Part shown: positions 10,299 through 21,870 of the stretch, piece by piece | Position numbering within the stretch: position 1 is the stretch's first letter | Layout: each line of letters begins with the position of its first letter | Assembly: GCF_000328475.2 (NCBI RefSeq) | Contig: NC_026480.1 | Span: 1,578,071 to 1,642,070 of the forward strand | DNA length: 64,000 bases | Reading direction: 5' to 3' | Origin: Mycosarcoma maydis | Lineage: Eukaryota > Basidiomycota > Ustilaginomycetes > Ustilaginales | The notes under the pieces: generated by a model | What the model saw: only the letters and a program-made list of their open reading frames with translations | Databases searched by the model: none | Told to the model about the DNA's origin: nothing | Program-made: the position numbers and the translations under genes

Positions 10299-12964
10299 AT
10301 GAAAGCTGCCTCTCATGAAGCGGAGCCTTCTCCAATTTCCTCAAGAAAGCGACCTTTAGCAAAGAGAAGCTGTCTCAATTGCCGGGAAAAGAAGGCACGT
10401 TGCGAGCTTCCAGACGTCTACGTCGACAGCTCAAAGGTACCACTTCCAACAGAGAAGAAATGTCATCGTTGCGATGTTCTCGGCGTCACCTGTGTAGTGT
10501 GGGACGGCGACCGCAAACGCAGACCAAGACTTGAACCCCCCAACGAGTCGAAACCTCGCGGCACTGTGCAGGAAGGAGGCGTCTCACCAGCATCAAGCAG
10601 CAAGCAAGCGCGAACCTCGCCAGAGACAACAGAGAGGGATCAACCAGATGTACAACCGAGTGACAGGTCCAAGAAGGACGTGTCCTCAGCCGGGCTTCAT
10701 CGACGCAGTGACGGTGGTGGCTCCTCCGCTCCATCGCGGAGTGTCGAGGCTGAGCAGCTAAGGGCATCGGACCTGAAACATGCTCAGCAACTTCTTATCA
10801 ACAGACAAAAAGGCTGGAAGGCGATGTCTAGGACATTGTACACGCTCATGGAGCGACTACAAAATGAGTCCAGATACAGCAACTATCTCAAATTACGGAT
10901 CGATGCTCCTCCTTCGACGCCGGATATCGCCACGTTCCTGCCTCTCGACCGAGTACCCCAGTTTGATATACAGCTTCAAGATTACCTCGTGGAACACCCT
11001 CATCTACCTTCCCTTTCCGTGCTCCAACAGCAACAGTCGCAGAATGCTACTAGGCCCCGAGCGCTTCTACTGGCCACTCTGATTCTGCTTGGCTTGAAAG
11101 GGACGCACGATGAGCTCGCCTCTGCGGACACACGAACGCTCTCAAGTTACATCGATCGGCTCGGAACACAGCTGCTCTTTTCCTCACCCCGCGATATTCA
11201 TCTGGTGATGGCATTTGAGCTGCTGCTCGCTCACGAGCCCGGCCTGGTCGGCACTGCGGCCTCGCAGTTCGAGCCCGAGGGACGTGGCTTTGGTCTCGCC
11301 TCGGAAAACTTGCTAACTTGTGCAATCAAGGTTGCCAAGGAGCTGAGATTGGACAGTTCTCTGACTGTCTCCCAGCATACACCAGACAGCCTTGCTCGTC
11401 TGAGCCTATGGTGCTGTTTAAGGACTTGGGACGGCGTCTACGCTTTCCTTGGCGAAAAATTCAACATCATGGAGGATTTAAATCAGCATTTTGCAACCAC
11501 TGTGCGTCGGACTATTTTCTGCGTTGACGATAGTGGCACTGTACTGCCCTCGCCACCACGCCTTCGTGATGCAAGTGGCTCAATATCGCACTCCTATCAA
11601 GAAATGCGAGAATTTTGTGCTCAGTCCGAGCAACGCCTAGGAAGGGACGGCATCCTCCGCTCCGCTGGCCGAACTGTCCTTAGCATGCGTGTCGAAGCTG
11701 TTTGCTATCTCTTCAGCTCTTTGCACCAGCTACAAGAGACGCTCTCTAACGCAGATCTTTCCTTGGAAGAGAAACAACAGCGCACGTCGGACATTACGGC
11801 GAAAACATACGATAGCATCATGGGTGTGAGACACAACTCACACGAAGATTTGGGTGAGTAACGAAATGTTGCTGACGGGAGGCTGTGATGCTGTCAGCTG
11901 ACTCTTCTTTTTCCTTTGGTCCCCGTGTAGGATTCTATGCAGGGCAACGGATTGTTCGCTTGTGGGAGCAGGTGTTGCACGTTGAGTGTGCCTTCTTCTG
12001 CGCGATCTATGGAAGCTATGCAACGTCGGCACTGTTTTCGGGCAGGTTCGATGGATCGATCGAACCTCACGAGCTTCTCCATGTTATTCGCTTTAGGCTT
12101 GGTGTCGCCGACCGCATCAGTGTGGTGGGCCGGTTCAGCTTGGATGTGAGCCACACCCTGCTTGCCACTGTACCACAGATGGATCATCAGCCTGCGTGGC
12201 GTAAGCAAAATCGCTCATCCACTCAAACCTCATCGCGCTACTTGCTCCGGCTGCCAACTCTACTTGTCTGTGCCATGACAGTACATGCAGCTCGACGGTG
12301 CTTGGAAGGCATTGCTTTCGTACTCGTCGCTTGGGCACGGTCCTCAACCGACACCATGTTGGCCGTGACACTGATGGAATCTGCATCAGCGCATCTTCGC
12401 AAGCTTTCGCCCCCGAGCTCAATTGAAAGCGTGGATACAGTGGCCCAGGTGTCGGCAGACTACATTGACGAAATGGTTGAGACGGCACGACTCTGGCAGA
12501 TCTACTACCGAGTGTATCGACCTGTTTCCAGCATCAAGCAGGATCAAGCATCCGAGTCGACAACAAATAACACGCGCACAGTCGTTCAACAAGAACGCTG
12601 CTCGAATGAAAACGGTGCAGCAGACTCGGCGCAACCTTCAGCGTCGAGCCGCTCTACAGCGATGGACTTTCTAGCCTCTGCTGCCGAGGTTGTGCAAGAA
12701 ACCGATTCCACTCGAGGCCTTAAGACGATGGACTTTGTAAAGCAAGCTACTACAACAGGTTCCCAGGGCTCGTACATACCGCTGAGCAAGAATAGTCTAT
12801 CTTTCACTTGCGACTCACAAGACTTTGACATGCAGCCTACCGCCTCCACGGCTTCGGAAACACTCCTGTCTAGCCATGCCGGACTGGTGGATGCTGGCAT
12901 CCACAATGCCCAGGTACCGTTCGATCTCGAAGCATTTTTGAAGGACGTTGACCAATTGTTCTAG
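10299..12964 (+). CDS. Zn2Cys6 fungal-specific transcription factor
   Basis: Two exons, 10299..11853 and 11931..12964, encoding 862 residues. The intron starts GTGAGT and ends GTGTAG; splicing keeps frame and turns the late stop of exon 1 into ..DLG|FYAGQR... The first in-frame ATG (10299) is about 25 residues before the DNA-binding domain. The binuclear zinc cluster begins SCLNCREKKARC and ends CHRCDVLGVTC; the spacing between the third and fourth cysteines is long because of an insert (PDVYVDSSKVPLPTEKK). A helical middle region (about 220-500) looks like the fungal-specific regulatory domain. It is divergent from the RTA1 gene, and the 736-bp gap between them carries direct repeats, so a local regulatory role is possible. 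Function unknown beyond DNA-binding regulator. Confidence 0.88.
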
Positions 12965-13213
12965 CGCAAAGAAATGCATCAAAATCACGAGGCACAAGGA
13001 ATCAACAGCATAGCATGCAGGACGCTGACGACGGAATTGTGACCACGATACTGTGTATATCTTAAGCAAACAATTGCACCAAAAAGTGCCTGGACAGCCA
13101 ACCATGAGTTGGGCGGGTTTGCAACCAAGAATCTCGATTTGGTTGACGACGTAATTAGACATAAATGGATCGAGCTTATATATTAACAACTCGAGCTAAT
13201 CACAACATGCTGA

Positions 13214-13323
13214 GGTTGTATGGAGTAGTTGGTTAACTTAGGAGATTCTGATTGATGTCGAACACAGTTCTCGGCAATGCTGTCTGATTTCTCTTGCCCT
13301 GGGTTCGAATCCCAGTACGACCT
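13214..13323 (+). tRNA. tRNA-Gln (anticodon CTG), intron-containing, copy 1
   Basis: Folds by eye into a full cloverleaf of 73 nt once an intron (13252-13288, 37 nt) after position 37 is removed. Acceptor GGTTGTA/TACGACC, D stem GAGT/ACTT, anticodon stem GGAGA/TCTCT, loop TTCTGAT with anticodon CTG at 13248-13250, T arm CTGGG-TTCGAAT-CCCAG. Box A (TGGAGTAGTTGG) and box B (GGTTCGAATCC) are intact, and a T-rich Pol III terminator follows. It reads codon CAG. A second copy with identical exons lies 570 bp downstream. Confidence 0.9.
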
Positions 13324-13783
13324 TATTTTTTGTTGCAAAACATTTCCATTTCAGCTTGGACCTGCCTGTTTGTATGATAGACACGCTTTGCTCTGCTGTG
13401 TTTAATTGGCGGACACTCTCACGGCTGCTTCAAGTCGAAGCGATGGAATTATCGTCAACCACAGAAGGGTAGGATCACGAAGTCGTAGCAAAATCTCAAA
13501 TTATGATATTACATTACGCCAGTCAGCGACGCTCATCCTCGATCGACAAATGTTGGAAGTATGGCTGTGAGGGTGAGCAAGGACTCGGCATGGTACGCGC
13601 CCCTGAGACCACCGACCCCGCAGGCGCAGTCTACCGATGCTTATCTGTTCCGAAAGTATTTAGACTTTTTCATCACTCGTGAATATTACCATCGTGAAGG
13701 ACTTGTCTGAGTTTGAGGAGGACGCTCAACAACAAGGATATACAGGGATAAGGAGGTATAAGCAGGCACAGGGTGCAACTCAA
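13324..13783. other. Spacer between the two tRNA-Gln genes
   Basis: No gene or recognisable element seen. Confidence 0.5.
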
Positions 13784-13892
13784 GGTTGTATGGAGTAGTT
13801 GGTTAACTTAGGAGATTCTGATTGGTTGAGCTCACCAGCTCATCGATACGATTCGACTTCTCTTGCCCTGGGTTCGAATCCCAGTACGACCT
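13784..13892 (+). tRNA. tRNA-Gln (anticodon CTG), intron-containing, copy 2
   Basis: All exon bases match copy 1, including anticodon CTG at 13818-13820. The intron (13822-13857, 36 nt) is in the same place, but its sequence differs after the first few bases. A run of nine or more T follows as Pol III terminator. Tandem duplicate in which the intron has drifted while the mature tRNA is unchanged. Confidence 0.9.
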
Positions 13893-14748
13893 TTTTTTTT
13901 CTTTGGCGTTCCATGGTCCTTTCATTCGTCTAGTGTTTTTCATTCGATTCGTGAATGAAACTTACCATTTTAATTACGGTCAAACAGCGTGCTTGCCCCC
14001 AGCCGACGAAAAAAATCATCAATCTGAATTGCTCAGAGCCGTTCGTGCGCAGCCGTGCTGACGATGGCTGTTTTCGCTTCAATGTGTATATGCTCGGGGT
14101 TCACACGTCACAATCGTGAATCGTGAATTCACGACCCACCATTGTTTATGTTAGCTTAGGCGAGGCGGCTGATACTCCTACGTGAGCCGCGGAAGACAAA
14201 ATACGAATCGTGAAGCTTCAACAGAGATTCGTGATTCTGGAGCGCTCACCAACTACTTTGAGCATTCACGCGCTGAAGCCAGGACAATTTAGTTGAATTA
14301 CTGCAACTCCGACACGGCATGCACACGACTCTTGCAACACACACAGTCAAGCCTAGAATCTTGAATACTGTATCTGAAGAGATCATTCATCAAACCAAAG
14401 TTGGGCTGTAGTCAACTCACGAGTGACTGTTACAATCAAAAGTCGACCGCGCTGTTCCGTATTGAGGTAACTTAGCAAGGATCTTTCACAGAGGGCCCCC
14501 GCGCGCAGAAGGCATTGTATTTGTGTTAGGGGAAAGCAGAATTCTGGATGCTCACCACGCCCCGCCCGGGGACCTTGGCTGGGATCGACAGGTTACCGCC
14601 AAGCGAACCAGAGTGCAGGCACTTTGCTTTAATTACGAAAAACGGATGGGGTCGAACTGCAGTTCCAAATGTTCGATCCACAGCAAGCTAAGATAATTCA
14701 CGATTACGATAACTAGCCAAATTTCTTGCGCCAGCGGTTCGATATAGG

Positions 14749-14784
14749 CCAATGCCATTGCCAATGCCATTGCCAATGCCAATG
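14749..14784. repeat. Short hexamer repeat (CCAATG/CCATTG, six units)
   Basis: Two CCAATGCCATTG 12-mers followed by two CCAATG units. Simple-sequence DNA; no function implied. Confidence 0.7.
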
Positions 14785-15340
14785 CCGCTGCGCTCGCCAC
14801 CTACATATCTCGTGTTACGTGGACCAATGTTATCGACCATTGCCAAGCCAACACGCGAGCAGCCATTCTGAGAAGGCGCTTGAGACTCCAATTACCCTTC
14901 GCAGTGGCAAAGCGCGTCCCAAGAGCTCCGCCCCGCACGCGCATTGCGGCGATTATAAATGCTCTGGGCTCATTCGCGTGTACGCAGCTTTCCACTCCAA
15001 CAGCATGGTCCAATAAGACTAAGTCAGACGCAATCCAAGCACAAAGGTAGTGGCGCAGACATCAAGGCAGGTACCTGAGCGACATGTTGGCGCAACGTGA
15101 ATTGTTGGAAAAGCCTATGATGCGACGATGTGTTTTGGCATCCGTGATTCCAGCTCTGAAGGTGAGAAGACAGAGTGGCTTCGACCACGGACGGTTACCG
15201 CCCTCGCTTACGGCCTGCTTCGCTTTGAAATATCGGCACACTCTATCCAAACGCTTTCCCCGCATCTCTGCTGGACACTGTCTAGCTTGAGCCGCAACAA
15301 GCAGACTCGCTCTATGCCTCCCAGCCTTCGCTTGACACAC

Positions 15341-15347
15341 TATAAAT
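15341..15347 (+). promoter_or_regulatory. TATA box of the fatty alcohol oxidase gene
   Basis: TATAAAT about 200 bp upstream of the ATG at 15543. Transcription would begin near 15370, so the reading-frame extension upstream of 15543 is leader, not coding. Confidence 0.5.
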
Positions 15348-15542
15348 TGCCCAGAGCCGCAATATCGCCACCATGTAGTGTCTATAATACCTACAGACCT
15401 ATTCCGTCCCTTCATCCTTACCTTCCTCCTAATCTCTTCGACCTCGACTCGCTGGCTATATTCTCCGAGGGTTGACCTTCCCTGTTCTGTCCTATCTTTC
15501 CACTCCGCCCCTGTGACGTGTTCATTCCAGAATCGAGTCGCT

Positions 15543-17861
15543 ATGTCGGTTGCAACGAAGGGGGGCATTCCCATGCCCAAGATCATCAAGGCGGAAGAAG
15601 TTTGGAGCGCCGCTCAAAGGGAGGCTTTCCTTGCCTTTGCCGATGCCATCGTTCCCGAACTTGATGGCGCAGATGCTGCCGACGTTCTTTCTCACCTTCC
15701 TGCCGAGGCTACCGACCGTCAGCGAGAACTCGCCCCGCGATTTGCTAAGGAAGGCTTCAAGTCGTCGCCACGTCTGCTTGATTGTGCTGCTCAGCAGTGC
15801 CTGGCCTCGCTCTCGTCTAACGTCGCAGGTCAGATCAACCTGTTCCTCACCCTCCTCTCCACTCGCGCAGGTACCATCGCCCTCTCCGGCTACGTTGGCC
15901 CTTTCACTCAGCTCGACCGGCTGACTCGAGAAAAGGTCATCTTAGGCTGGCTCACTTCGCGTCTCACCCTTCTCCGTATGGCATCGGCCGGTCTCAAGGG
16001 CATCATTCTGTTGGTTTATTACCGCAACCATCAGCCAGCGTGGGAGGCGATCGGATACCCTGACGGTCGTGCTGACGATTGGACTCGTCCTACCCAAGGC
16101 GGCGAGGTTACGCCACCGACTCCGGTGTATGACTACAAGTTCGAGAACGACAAGATTGCTGCTCAAGCAACTGGCTCTGAAATCATTGTCGACACCGAAG
16201 TGCTTGTCATCGGCTCCGGTTCCGGTGGTGGTGTAGCGGGTAGCTACCTGGCTCAGCGCGGTATACGCACCCTCATCGTAGACAAGGGTATCTATCTCCA
16301 CCCCGACAAGGTGGTGGGTCGAGAGGATCAAGGTTACAGTCTGCTCTACGAGGGTGAGGGTATCTTGCCATCCGAGAACGGCTCTATCAACATTCTCGCC
16401 GGGTCCACCTTCGGTGGTGGATCTTCCATTAACTGGTCTGCTTCACTCAAGCCTCGCCACTTTGTGCGAAGAACATGGGCCGAAAAGTACGGCGTCCCTT
16501 ATTACAATAGCCCTTACTTCACCTCGGACCTGAATGCCGTCTGCACGCGCATGGGTGTAGCCGTTGCTCCTATCCGTCACAACATTGGTAACTCACTTCT
16601 CGCATTGGGAGCTCAGCGAGCTGGTCACCCGGTCGAGCCGGTCCCACAGAACAGTGGTGGCCACACCCACTATTGCGGCAAATGCCAGTTGGGCTGCATC
16701 TCCGGCCACAAGCAAGGAGGTATTGTGTCGTGGCTCAAGGATGCCGCCGAGGCCGGCGCCGCCTTCATGACTAATTGCTACGTTGAGCGCATCCTCTTTG
16801 ACAAGAACAAGCGTGCCATCGGTGCGCTCGCCACCGTCGACGGACGCAAGATCAAGATCCTGGCTGCTAAGGGCGTCGTCGTCGCATCCGGCTCACTCCA
16901 AACGCCCGCGCTGCTCCTGCGTTCACCCGAGCTCAAGACCAACAAGATGATCGGTCAGACGCTCCGACTCCACCCAGCCACCGTTGTGACCGGATACTAC
17001 AACTTCCCCATCAAGCCATGGGAAGGTGGATTGCTCACCATGGTGGACAACTCTGCCGAGATGGTCGACAAGGATGGATGGGGCTGCAAGATCGAAGTGA
17101 TTGCTTCGTCGCCCTCGATCCACGCCGCTTTCAACAACTTTGCGAGTGCCAAGGAGCACAAGTCGCGGATGCTTCAATACAGCCACAGCTACACTATGGT
17201 CATCATCTGCCGTGACCGCGACGGCGGACGCGTTGTTCTCGATGAGAAGGGATTGGCACGTGTCGATTACACTATTTCTTCGTTCGATCAGCGCAGCCTG
17301 GTCCAAGGCATTCTTCGAGGAGCCGATGCGCACCTGATGGCCGGTGCAGAGGTTATCGGTACCGCCCAGACCGCTGTTCCCGCTTTTGTCGCCAGCTCGC
17401 TCAGCTCCGCCAAGCCTCCTACTAACGGTGCCCCCGCCCTCCCCCCGCCTCCCTCGGACAGTATCTACACCGAGACCACCCAGGTACCAGCCACCTTCAC
17501 TCCCGTCCAGACGGTTCCCCGTGATCTCAACGACCCGGCTTACAAGGAGTGGCAGAAGAAGGTCAGCGCGGCTGGTGCTCAACCTTACATCTTGTCGATG
17601 GGTTCGGCTCATCAAATGGCTTCGTGCCGTATGGGTGCCAATCCCAAGATGTCGGCGCTTGACCCCGAGGGACGTGTTTGGGGAGCCAAAAACCTGTGGG
17701 TCGCCGATGCTTCTGCCATGTGCGAAGCGAGCGGTGTCAACCCAATGATCACTGCCATGGCCACGGCCCGTGGTGTCGCTCGCAATGTCGCTCGCGATAT
17801 CGGTGCCGTTGCTCCTGCCCCATTGCGTTCAGAAGTTGCTGGAGAACAAGCCCGCCTGTAG
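15543..17861 (+). CDS. Long-chain fatty alcohol oxidase (GMC oxidoreductase) with PTS1-like end
   Basis: 772 residues from the first ATG (15543). The FAD-binding Rossmann motif GSGSGGGVAGSYLA lies near residue 228. A cysteine-rich HTHYCGKCQLGC segment, typical of fungal FAOs, is near 378. The GMC C-terminal part has GSAHQMASCRMG and WVADASAMCEASGVNP near 690-735, with the catalytic His in the former. The family oxidises long-chain alcohols and omega-hydroxy fatty acids to aldehydes with O2, giving H2O2, usually in peroxisomes. The last three residues are ARL, a valid PTS1, which fits. Length is normal (about 700-770). No intron. Confidence 0.93.
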   Translation: MSVATKGGIPMPKIIKAEEVWSAAQREAFLAFADAIVPELDGADAADVLSHLPAEATDRQRELAPRFAKEGFKSSPRLLDCAAQQCLASLSSNVAGQINLFLTLLSTRAGTIALSGYVGPFTQLDRLTREKVILGWLTSRLTLLRMASAGLKGIILLVYYRNHQPAWEAIGYPDGRADDWTRPTQGGEVTPPTPVYDYKFENDKIAAQATGSEIIVDTEVLVIGSGSGGGVAGSYLAQRGIRTLIVDKGIYLHPDKVVGREDQGYSLLYEGEGILPSENGSINILAGSTFGGGSSINWSASLKPRHFVRRTWAEKYGVPYYNSPYFTSDLNAVCTRMGVAVAPIRHNIGNSLLALGAQRAGHPVEPVPQNSGGHTHYCGKCQLGCISGHKQGGIVSWLKDAAEAGAAFMTNCYVERILFDKNKRAIGALATVDGRKIKILAAKGVVVASGSLQTPALLLRSPELKTNKMIGQTLRLHPATVVTGYYNFPIKPWEGGLLTMVDNSAEMVDKDGWGCKIEVIASSPSIHAAFNNFASAKEHKSRMLQYSHSYTMVIICRDRDGGRVVLDEKGLARVDYTISSFDQRSLVQGILRGADAHLMAGAEVIGTAQTAVPAFVASSLSSAKPPTNGAPALPPPPSDSIYTETTQVPATFTPVQTVPRDLNDPAYKEWQKKVSAAGAQPYILSMGSAHQMASCRMGANPKMSALDPEGRVWGAKNLWVADASAMCEASGVNPMITAMATARGVARNVARDIGAVAPAPLRSEVAGEQARL

Positions 17862-18354
17862 AGAAACATTGCCATTTCAGAATCTCTCCCAATTCATTTC
17901 CTTCTAAAGTCTGTAAAGGTTCAAACTCTGTTTCGTTCTGCCAGCGACTCTCCACTTTTCCCCTGGCCTGGCTTTGAGAGTTCTGATGGCAAGTGATGTG
18001 ATACTCGGATACGTTAATCGTGAATGATTCATCGGGGTCCACTGCAGCGCATCTGCAAACCCATTGCCCACGCGTGGGCAACCAAATCCTAAGATTCTTG
18101 ATTCTTTTGGATCGCCATCCTCATGAACTTGTGGACGTCTTTCAAGCAGACTTCCCAATACACATGAAACGCACCACTACATGTTGAGAGGATCAATCAA
18201 GCTTACATTCTCTCTACTCTAAATGAACGCCCGGCATGCGAAACATGAGCATGTTGGATGCAGCACGAACAGCGTCGTTTAGGACGACGAGACAGGACGA
18301 GACAGCAATCACGAATCGTATTGCAAGGCAAATAGCAATGGAACCGCAGGGAAA
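17862..18354. other. Convergent intergenic region (alcohol oxidase / MATE)
   Basis: 3' flanks of two converging genes; nothing further seen. Confidence 0.5.
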
Positions 18355-20736
18355 TCAGATTGACACTTGGCCTTCTTCCTCTTCGATGGCCGAGCCTGCT
18401 AGAGAAGATGGGCGCAAGCAGTGAGGGCTGAGAGCCGGGTCTCGACTGTTGATTGCGTCGACGGTAGAAGACGTTTGAGCAAGTCGAGGCCCCGTCAGTG
18501 CCTCAATGTCCGACTTGATGGCCCCATGCGCCGATGGAGCAGCTCTAGCAGAATGCGAGGAGTCTGAAGGATCGTCGACAGCCATGCGCAACTGCACCTT
18601 TTTCACCTCCCAGTCCCAATCGGTGATGCTGATGAACCAGATCATGCCGGCAGAGCCGAACAAGAGCGCGATTGTCAAACCCCACCAGAGGCCCGCCAGT
18701 CCTAGATTGATGCGGGTGAAGGTGAGCACGAGGCCTACGGGGATACCGATGACGTAGTATGAAATCATATTGATGCCAGCACCTGCAGCTTGCCTTCCGG
18801 TTCCACGCAAAACTCCACCCGCAATGCCGCAGATTCCGTCGGCGACCTGGAAGAAGGCGAGCAGAGGGAGAATGTGTTCGACGAGCTTGATGACCTCGAT
18901 GTCGGAACTGAAAAGCCAACCCCACTGCTTCCGGAAGATGAGGAACAGGGCGGAATTCAAGCCACCCATGGCAAGCGATAGGATGAGACTCACTCGGCTC
19001 GAGATTTTGGCCTCATCGGGTCTATTGGCGCCGAGAAGGTTGCCAACACGAACGGCTGTGGCTACTGATGCACCGAAAGGGAGCTGATACGTGACGGAAG
19101 AGCTGACGAGCAGCACCGACTGGGCAGCGAGTGCAATAACACCGAGCTGGCTAGTAACCAGACCGACAATCTCCCAGGCCCACCACTCGGCGGCAAGGCT
19201 GACCATGCCAGCAAATCCGAGCAAAAGCACGGGCTTGATGCCGTCCCACTTGAAAGCAGCGGTGGTGAAGCCATCCCATGCGTCACGGGGAGCGACTACA
19301 CACTGTAAGAAGCAAAGAATAGCCATAAGCCACATGGACAGCGCCGATGCGAGCGGAGCACCGATGAAGCCAATCCGAATCGATTCGGGTCCCCAGACAA
19401 GCAGATAGTTGGCGATGGCGTTGAGCGGCGAGACAAACATGAGGACGATGGTGGGAGCATGCATGAGACCTTGTGCCTGGAGATACCTTCGGCAGACCTC
19501 AAAGAGAGCGTAACCGGGCAAACCGTAAGCCAGCACAGAGAGGTAGCGGCCTGCGAGATAGGCCACTTCAGGATCTTGGCCGATTCTAACCAGGATGGCT
19601 TCGGCATTGAGCCAGACAGCAAGGATGAGCGGCAGGATAGCTGTGAGAATGACGCCCATGCGCTGCGTCCACAGCCCGACCGACTTGGGCTGCTGGGTAT
19701 ATGCTGAAGGAAGGAGCGTATCCAGTGCTGAGATGAAGCCGGAGAGTACACTGAAACCCGAGACGTTGGCAGTCATGCTGGAGAGCGAAGCAGCAGCCAG
19801 CTCGACCGTGCCGAGATGGCCAAGCGAAAACACCGAGGCAACCGATAATGAAAGTTCCAGCAAGTGAGTGGCAAAGATGGGGATCGTGTAGCCAATTAGT
19901 ACCCTAGCCTCCCTCCACGCGATATGGTCGTGTGGCTCGCGTGCAATCGATTCGATCTGCTCGACGCCGGGAAGAGGAGCTTCTCGAATCAGATTGGCAG
20001 CGGCCCATCCACTAAAGCCTGAAGCGCCAGCTCCTCCGCTAACGATACTGGCACAATCGACCGACGAGCGACGCACGCCGCCGTACGATGCTGCAGCCGT
20101 ACCAGCTCTGTAAGAGCTATTGGTATCAGGTTGTGCTAGAGGGCGACCGCCCAGCAGCGCAGTCGTCTCTGTGGCATCCGCCCCTTGGTCTTCCTGGGAT
20201 CTTCTGGTTGGCTTTTGGGGGGGAGCTAATGTGGACACGGCGGATGCACCAAGTGTGATGTTGGAGGCTCCTGTAGGATGATGTGTCAATGGAGCGGCAG
20301 TAGTACCTCCGAGCAGATATTCGGACGGGATGCCGACCACTTGTGAATACGCATTGACACTGGGACGGCGGTTGCGGGGTGATACAACGGGAGCGGTTGC
20401 TAATCGATTGGTACGGCCAAAAGCGGGCGAAGTAGAAACAGCAATTTGATGGGGAGGCAGCGAAATACTGCTGAGATCGTTGTGGGTGGAGTCATCGGTA
20501 TGGATGGAAGAGGCCGATGCCGAAGCTATAGCATGATTGTCGTCGCGGTCGTGATCTCGATCCCGATGTGCGCTGTGGCCATCATCTTCGTCGGACGCTC
20601 GTGTTGTGAGCGTACTGTGTGGATGGCGAGGCTGACTCGATTCGAGTGCGCCGAAATGCTGATAAGAGCTTGGGTGACCTTGTAGTAACGTATAATCTCT
20701 CGTCACGGAAGATCCGTAGCGCGGAGTGAAGCTCAT
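18355..20736 (-). CDS. MATE-family multidrug/metabolite efflux transporter
   Basis: 793 residues, ATG at 20736. The first 270 or so residues are hydrophilic and rich in Ser, His and Asp, likely a cytosolic tail. The membrane part starts near PHDHIAWREARVLIGYTIP and has about twelve hydrophobic helices in two related halves, as in fungal MATE proteins (for example yeast Ycr023/Erc1 types). The C-terminal 80 residues are again polar. It would export cationic drugs or metabolites at the plasma or vacuolar membrane in exchange for H+ or Na+. Single exon; divergent from the GNAT gene. Confidence 0.92.
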   Translation of the reverse strand: MSFTPRYGSSVTRDYTLLQGHPSSYQHFGALESSQPRHPHSTLTTRASDEDDGHSAHRDRDHDRDDNHAIASASASSIHTDDSTHNDLSSISLPPHQIAVSTSPAFGRTNRLATAPVVSPRNRRPSVNAYSQVVGIPSEYLLGGTTAAPLTHHPTGASNITLGASAVSTLAPPQKPTRRSQEDQGADATETTALLGGRPLAQPDTNSSYRAGTAAASYGGVRRSSVDCASIVSGGAGASGFSGWAAANLIREAPLPGVEQIESIAREPHDHIAWREARVLIGYTIPIFATHLLELSLSVASVFSLGHLGTVELAAASLSSMTANVSGFSVLSGFISALDTLLPSAYTQQPKSVGLWTQRMGVILTAILPLILAVWLNAEAILVRIGQDPEVAYLAGRYLSVLAYGLPGYALFEVCRRYLQAQGLMHAPTIVLMFVSPLNAIANYLLVWGPESIRIGFIGAPLASALSMWLMAILCFLQCVVAPRDAWDGFTTAAFKWDGIKPVLLLGFAGMVSLAAEWWAWEIVGLVTSQLGVIALAAQSVLLVSSSVTYQLPFGASVATAVRVGNLLGANRPDEAKISSRVSLILSLAMGGLNSALFLIFRKQWGWLFSSDIEVIKLVEHILPLLAFFQVADGICGIAGGVLRGTGRQAAGAGINMISYYVIGIPVGLVLTFTRINLGLAGLWWGLTIALLFGSAGMIWFISITDWDWEVKKVQLRMAVDDPSDSSHSARAAPSAHGAIKSDIEALTGPRLAQTSSTVDAINSRDPALSPHCLRPSSLAGSAIEEEEGQVSI

Positions 20737-21107
20737 GCTTTTGATGAGCCTATCGGACGAATCTTGAAGTCGTTCAAAAAAGCTGTGATGGTGACGAAGA
20801 TGAAGAGACTTGAACCAATACTCACTTTTTGGTCAGGCTTGCAATTCGCTGAATCATGAATTCGTGATTTGTGATTTCGGAGAAGATGAAAATCATTTCA
20901 CATTCACGATAACGGTCTCACGCAGGAGGAATCGTGAATCTTGGAAAAGCCACACGCGTGACTGGTGACTGGTGACTGTGAATCGTGAGTCGTGAGTGTG
21001 TTTTGGAGAGCTGCGCGAATCAAATCGTGAATGTGCGTGCATGTCCAAGGTGGCCCTAACGAGCTTCACTCACGACTCTCGCCGGTTCCGGTTCTCATCG
21101 CCGGAAA

Positions 21108-21152
<45 letters not shown>

Positions 21153-21870
21153 TCACTCACTCACGCACGCACGCAAACCAAAGTCTTGCGTGCAACTTGC
21201 AGTCAGTGATTCTGCTAGCTCGTCAGGCTCGGTGGAAACCAAGCGACGGTAAAAAAGCCGCGATCCTCGTCAACTCATGACTTACTCTCCACATTAACTT
21301 GACGATTCGTGACAAACTCAGAATCGTGTTAACTATCCCAAATCGTGAATCAGAGAATGATTGGCGCTGAAATAAAAGTCGTGAGTGTCATTTTATCGAG
21401 GCACCGAGCGGCTCAAGAAGCACACCCGTGACTCACATTTACTGATTCGTGCACATTCGTGACTATTTAACTGACAAGCCAGAAAGCGACACAAAAGTTG
21501 CCGTTCAAGAAGCCGAAGGGTGGTCTGTGTGGTCTGTGTTCTTCTTCGCATTTAACGTGTAACGTCTTCGTCTTTGTCCGATCTTATCTCGTGACTCACA
21601 ACTCGTCGTCGGTACTGTCGAGCCGAAGAAATGCTCCACCCACTCATGAAACGCTTGTCACCACGGCAAGCTCAATGATAGCTTGATTTCTATGCGAATC
21701 ATACAGTACATGAACACGCTCCTTGGGTACGCTCTCACGCACGATCAAGCAGATCGTAGGTAAGCTCCTAGCTTTGTCAACAATGCACGTTTTGCGTCTC
21801 AGTTCCTCTCCAACGTGGCAAACGGCTGATCCGATCATGATGACTACTACTCAAATTCGCACCAGAGACG
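20737..21870. other. Divergent promoter region (MATE / GNAT)
   Basis: No gene. Very rich in ATTCGTGA/TCACGAAT-type motifs (20850-21010 and 21300-21480), with a compound microsatellite in the middle. Confidence 0.6.
21110..21176. repeat. Compound microsatellite (CA)n-(CTCA)n-(CGCA)n
   Basis: About 19 CA units followed by CTCA/CTCA-type tetramers and CGCA tetramers. Simple repeat in a promoter region. Confidence 0.9.

Larger units (their letters stand above)
13893..15542. other. Intergenic region upstream of the alcohol oxidase gene
   Basis: 1.65 kb with no supportable gene. Holds several ATTCGTGA/TCACGAAT motifs (about 14114-14135 and 14207-14235), a small CCAATG/CCATTG repeat, and the TATA box and pyrimidine-rich leader of the alcohol oxidase. 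Confidence 0.55.
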
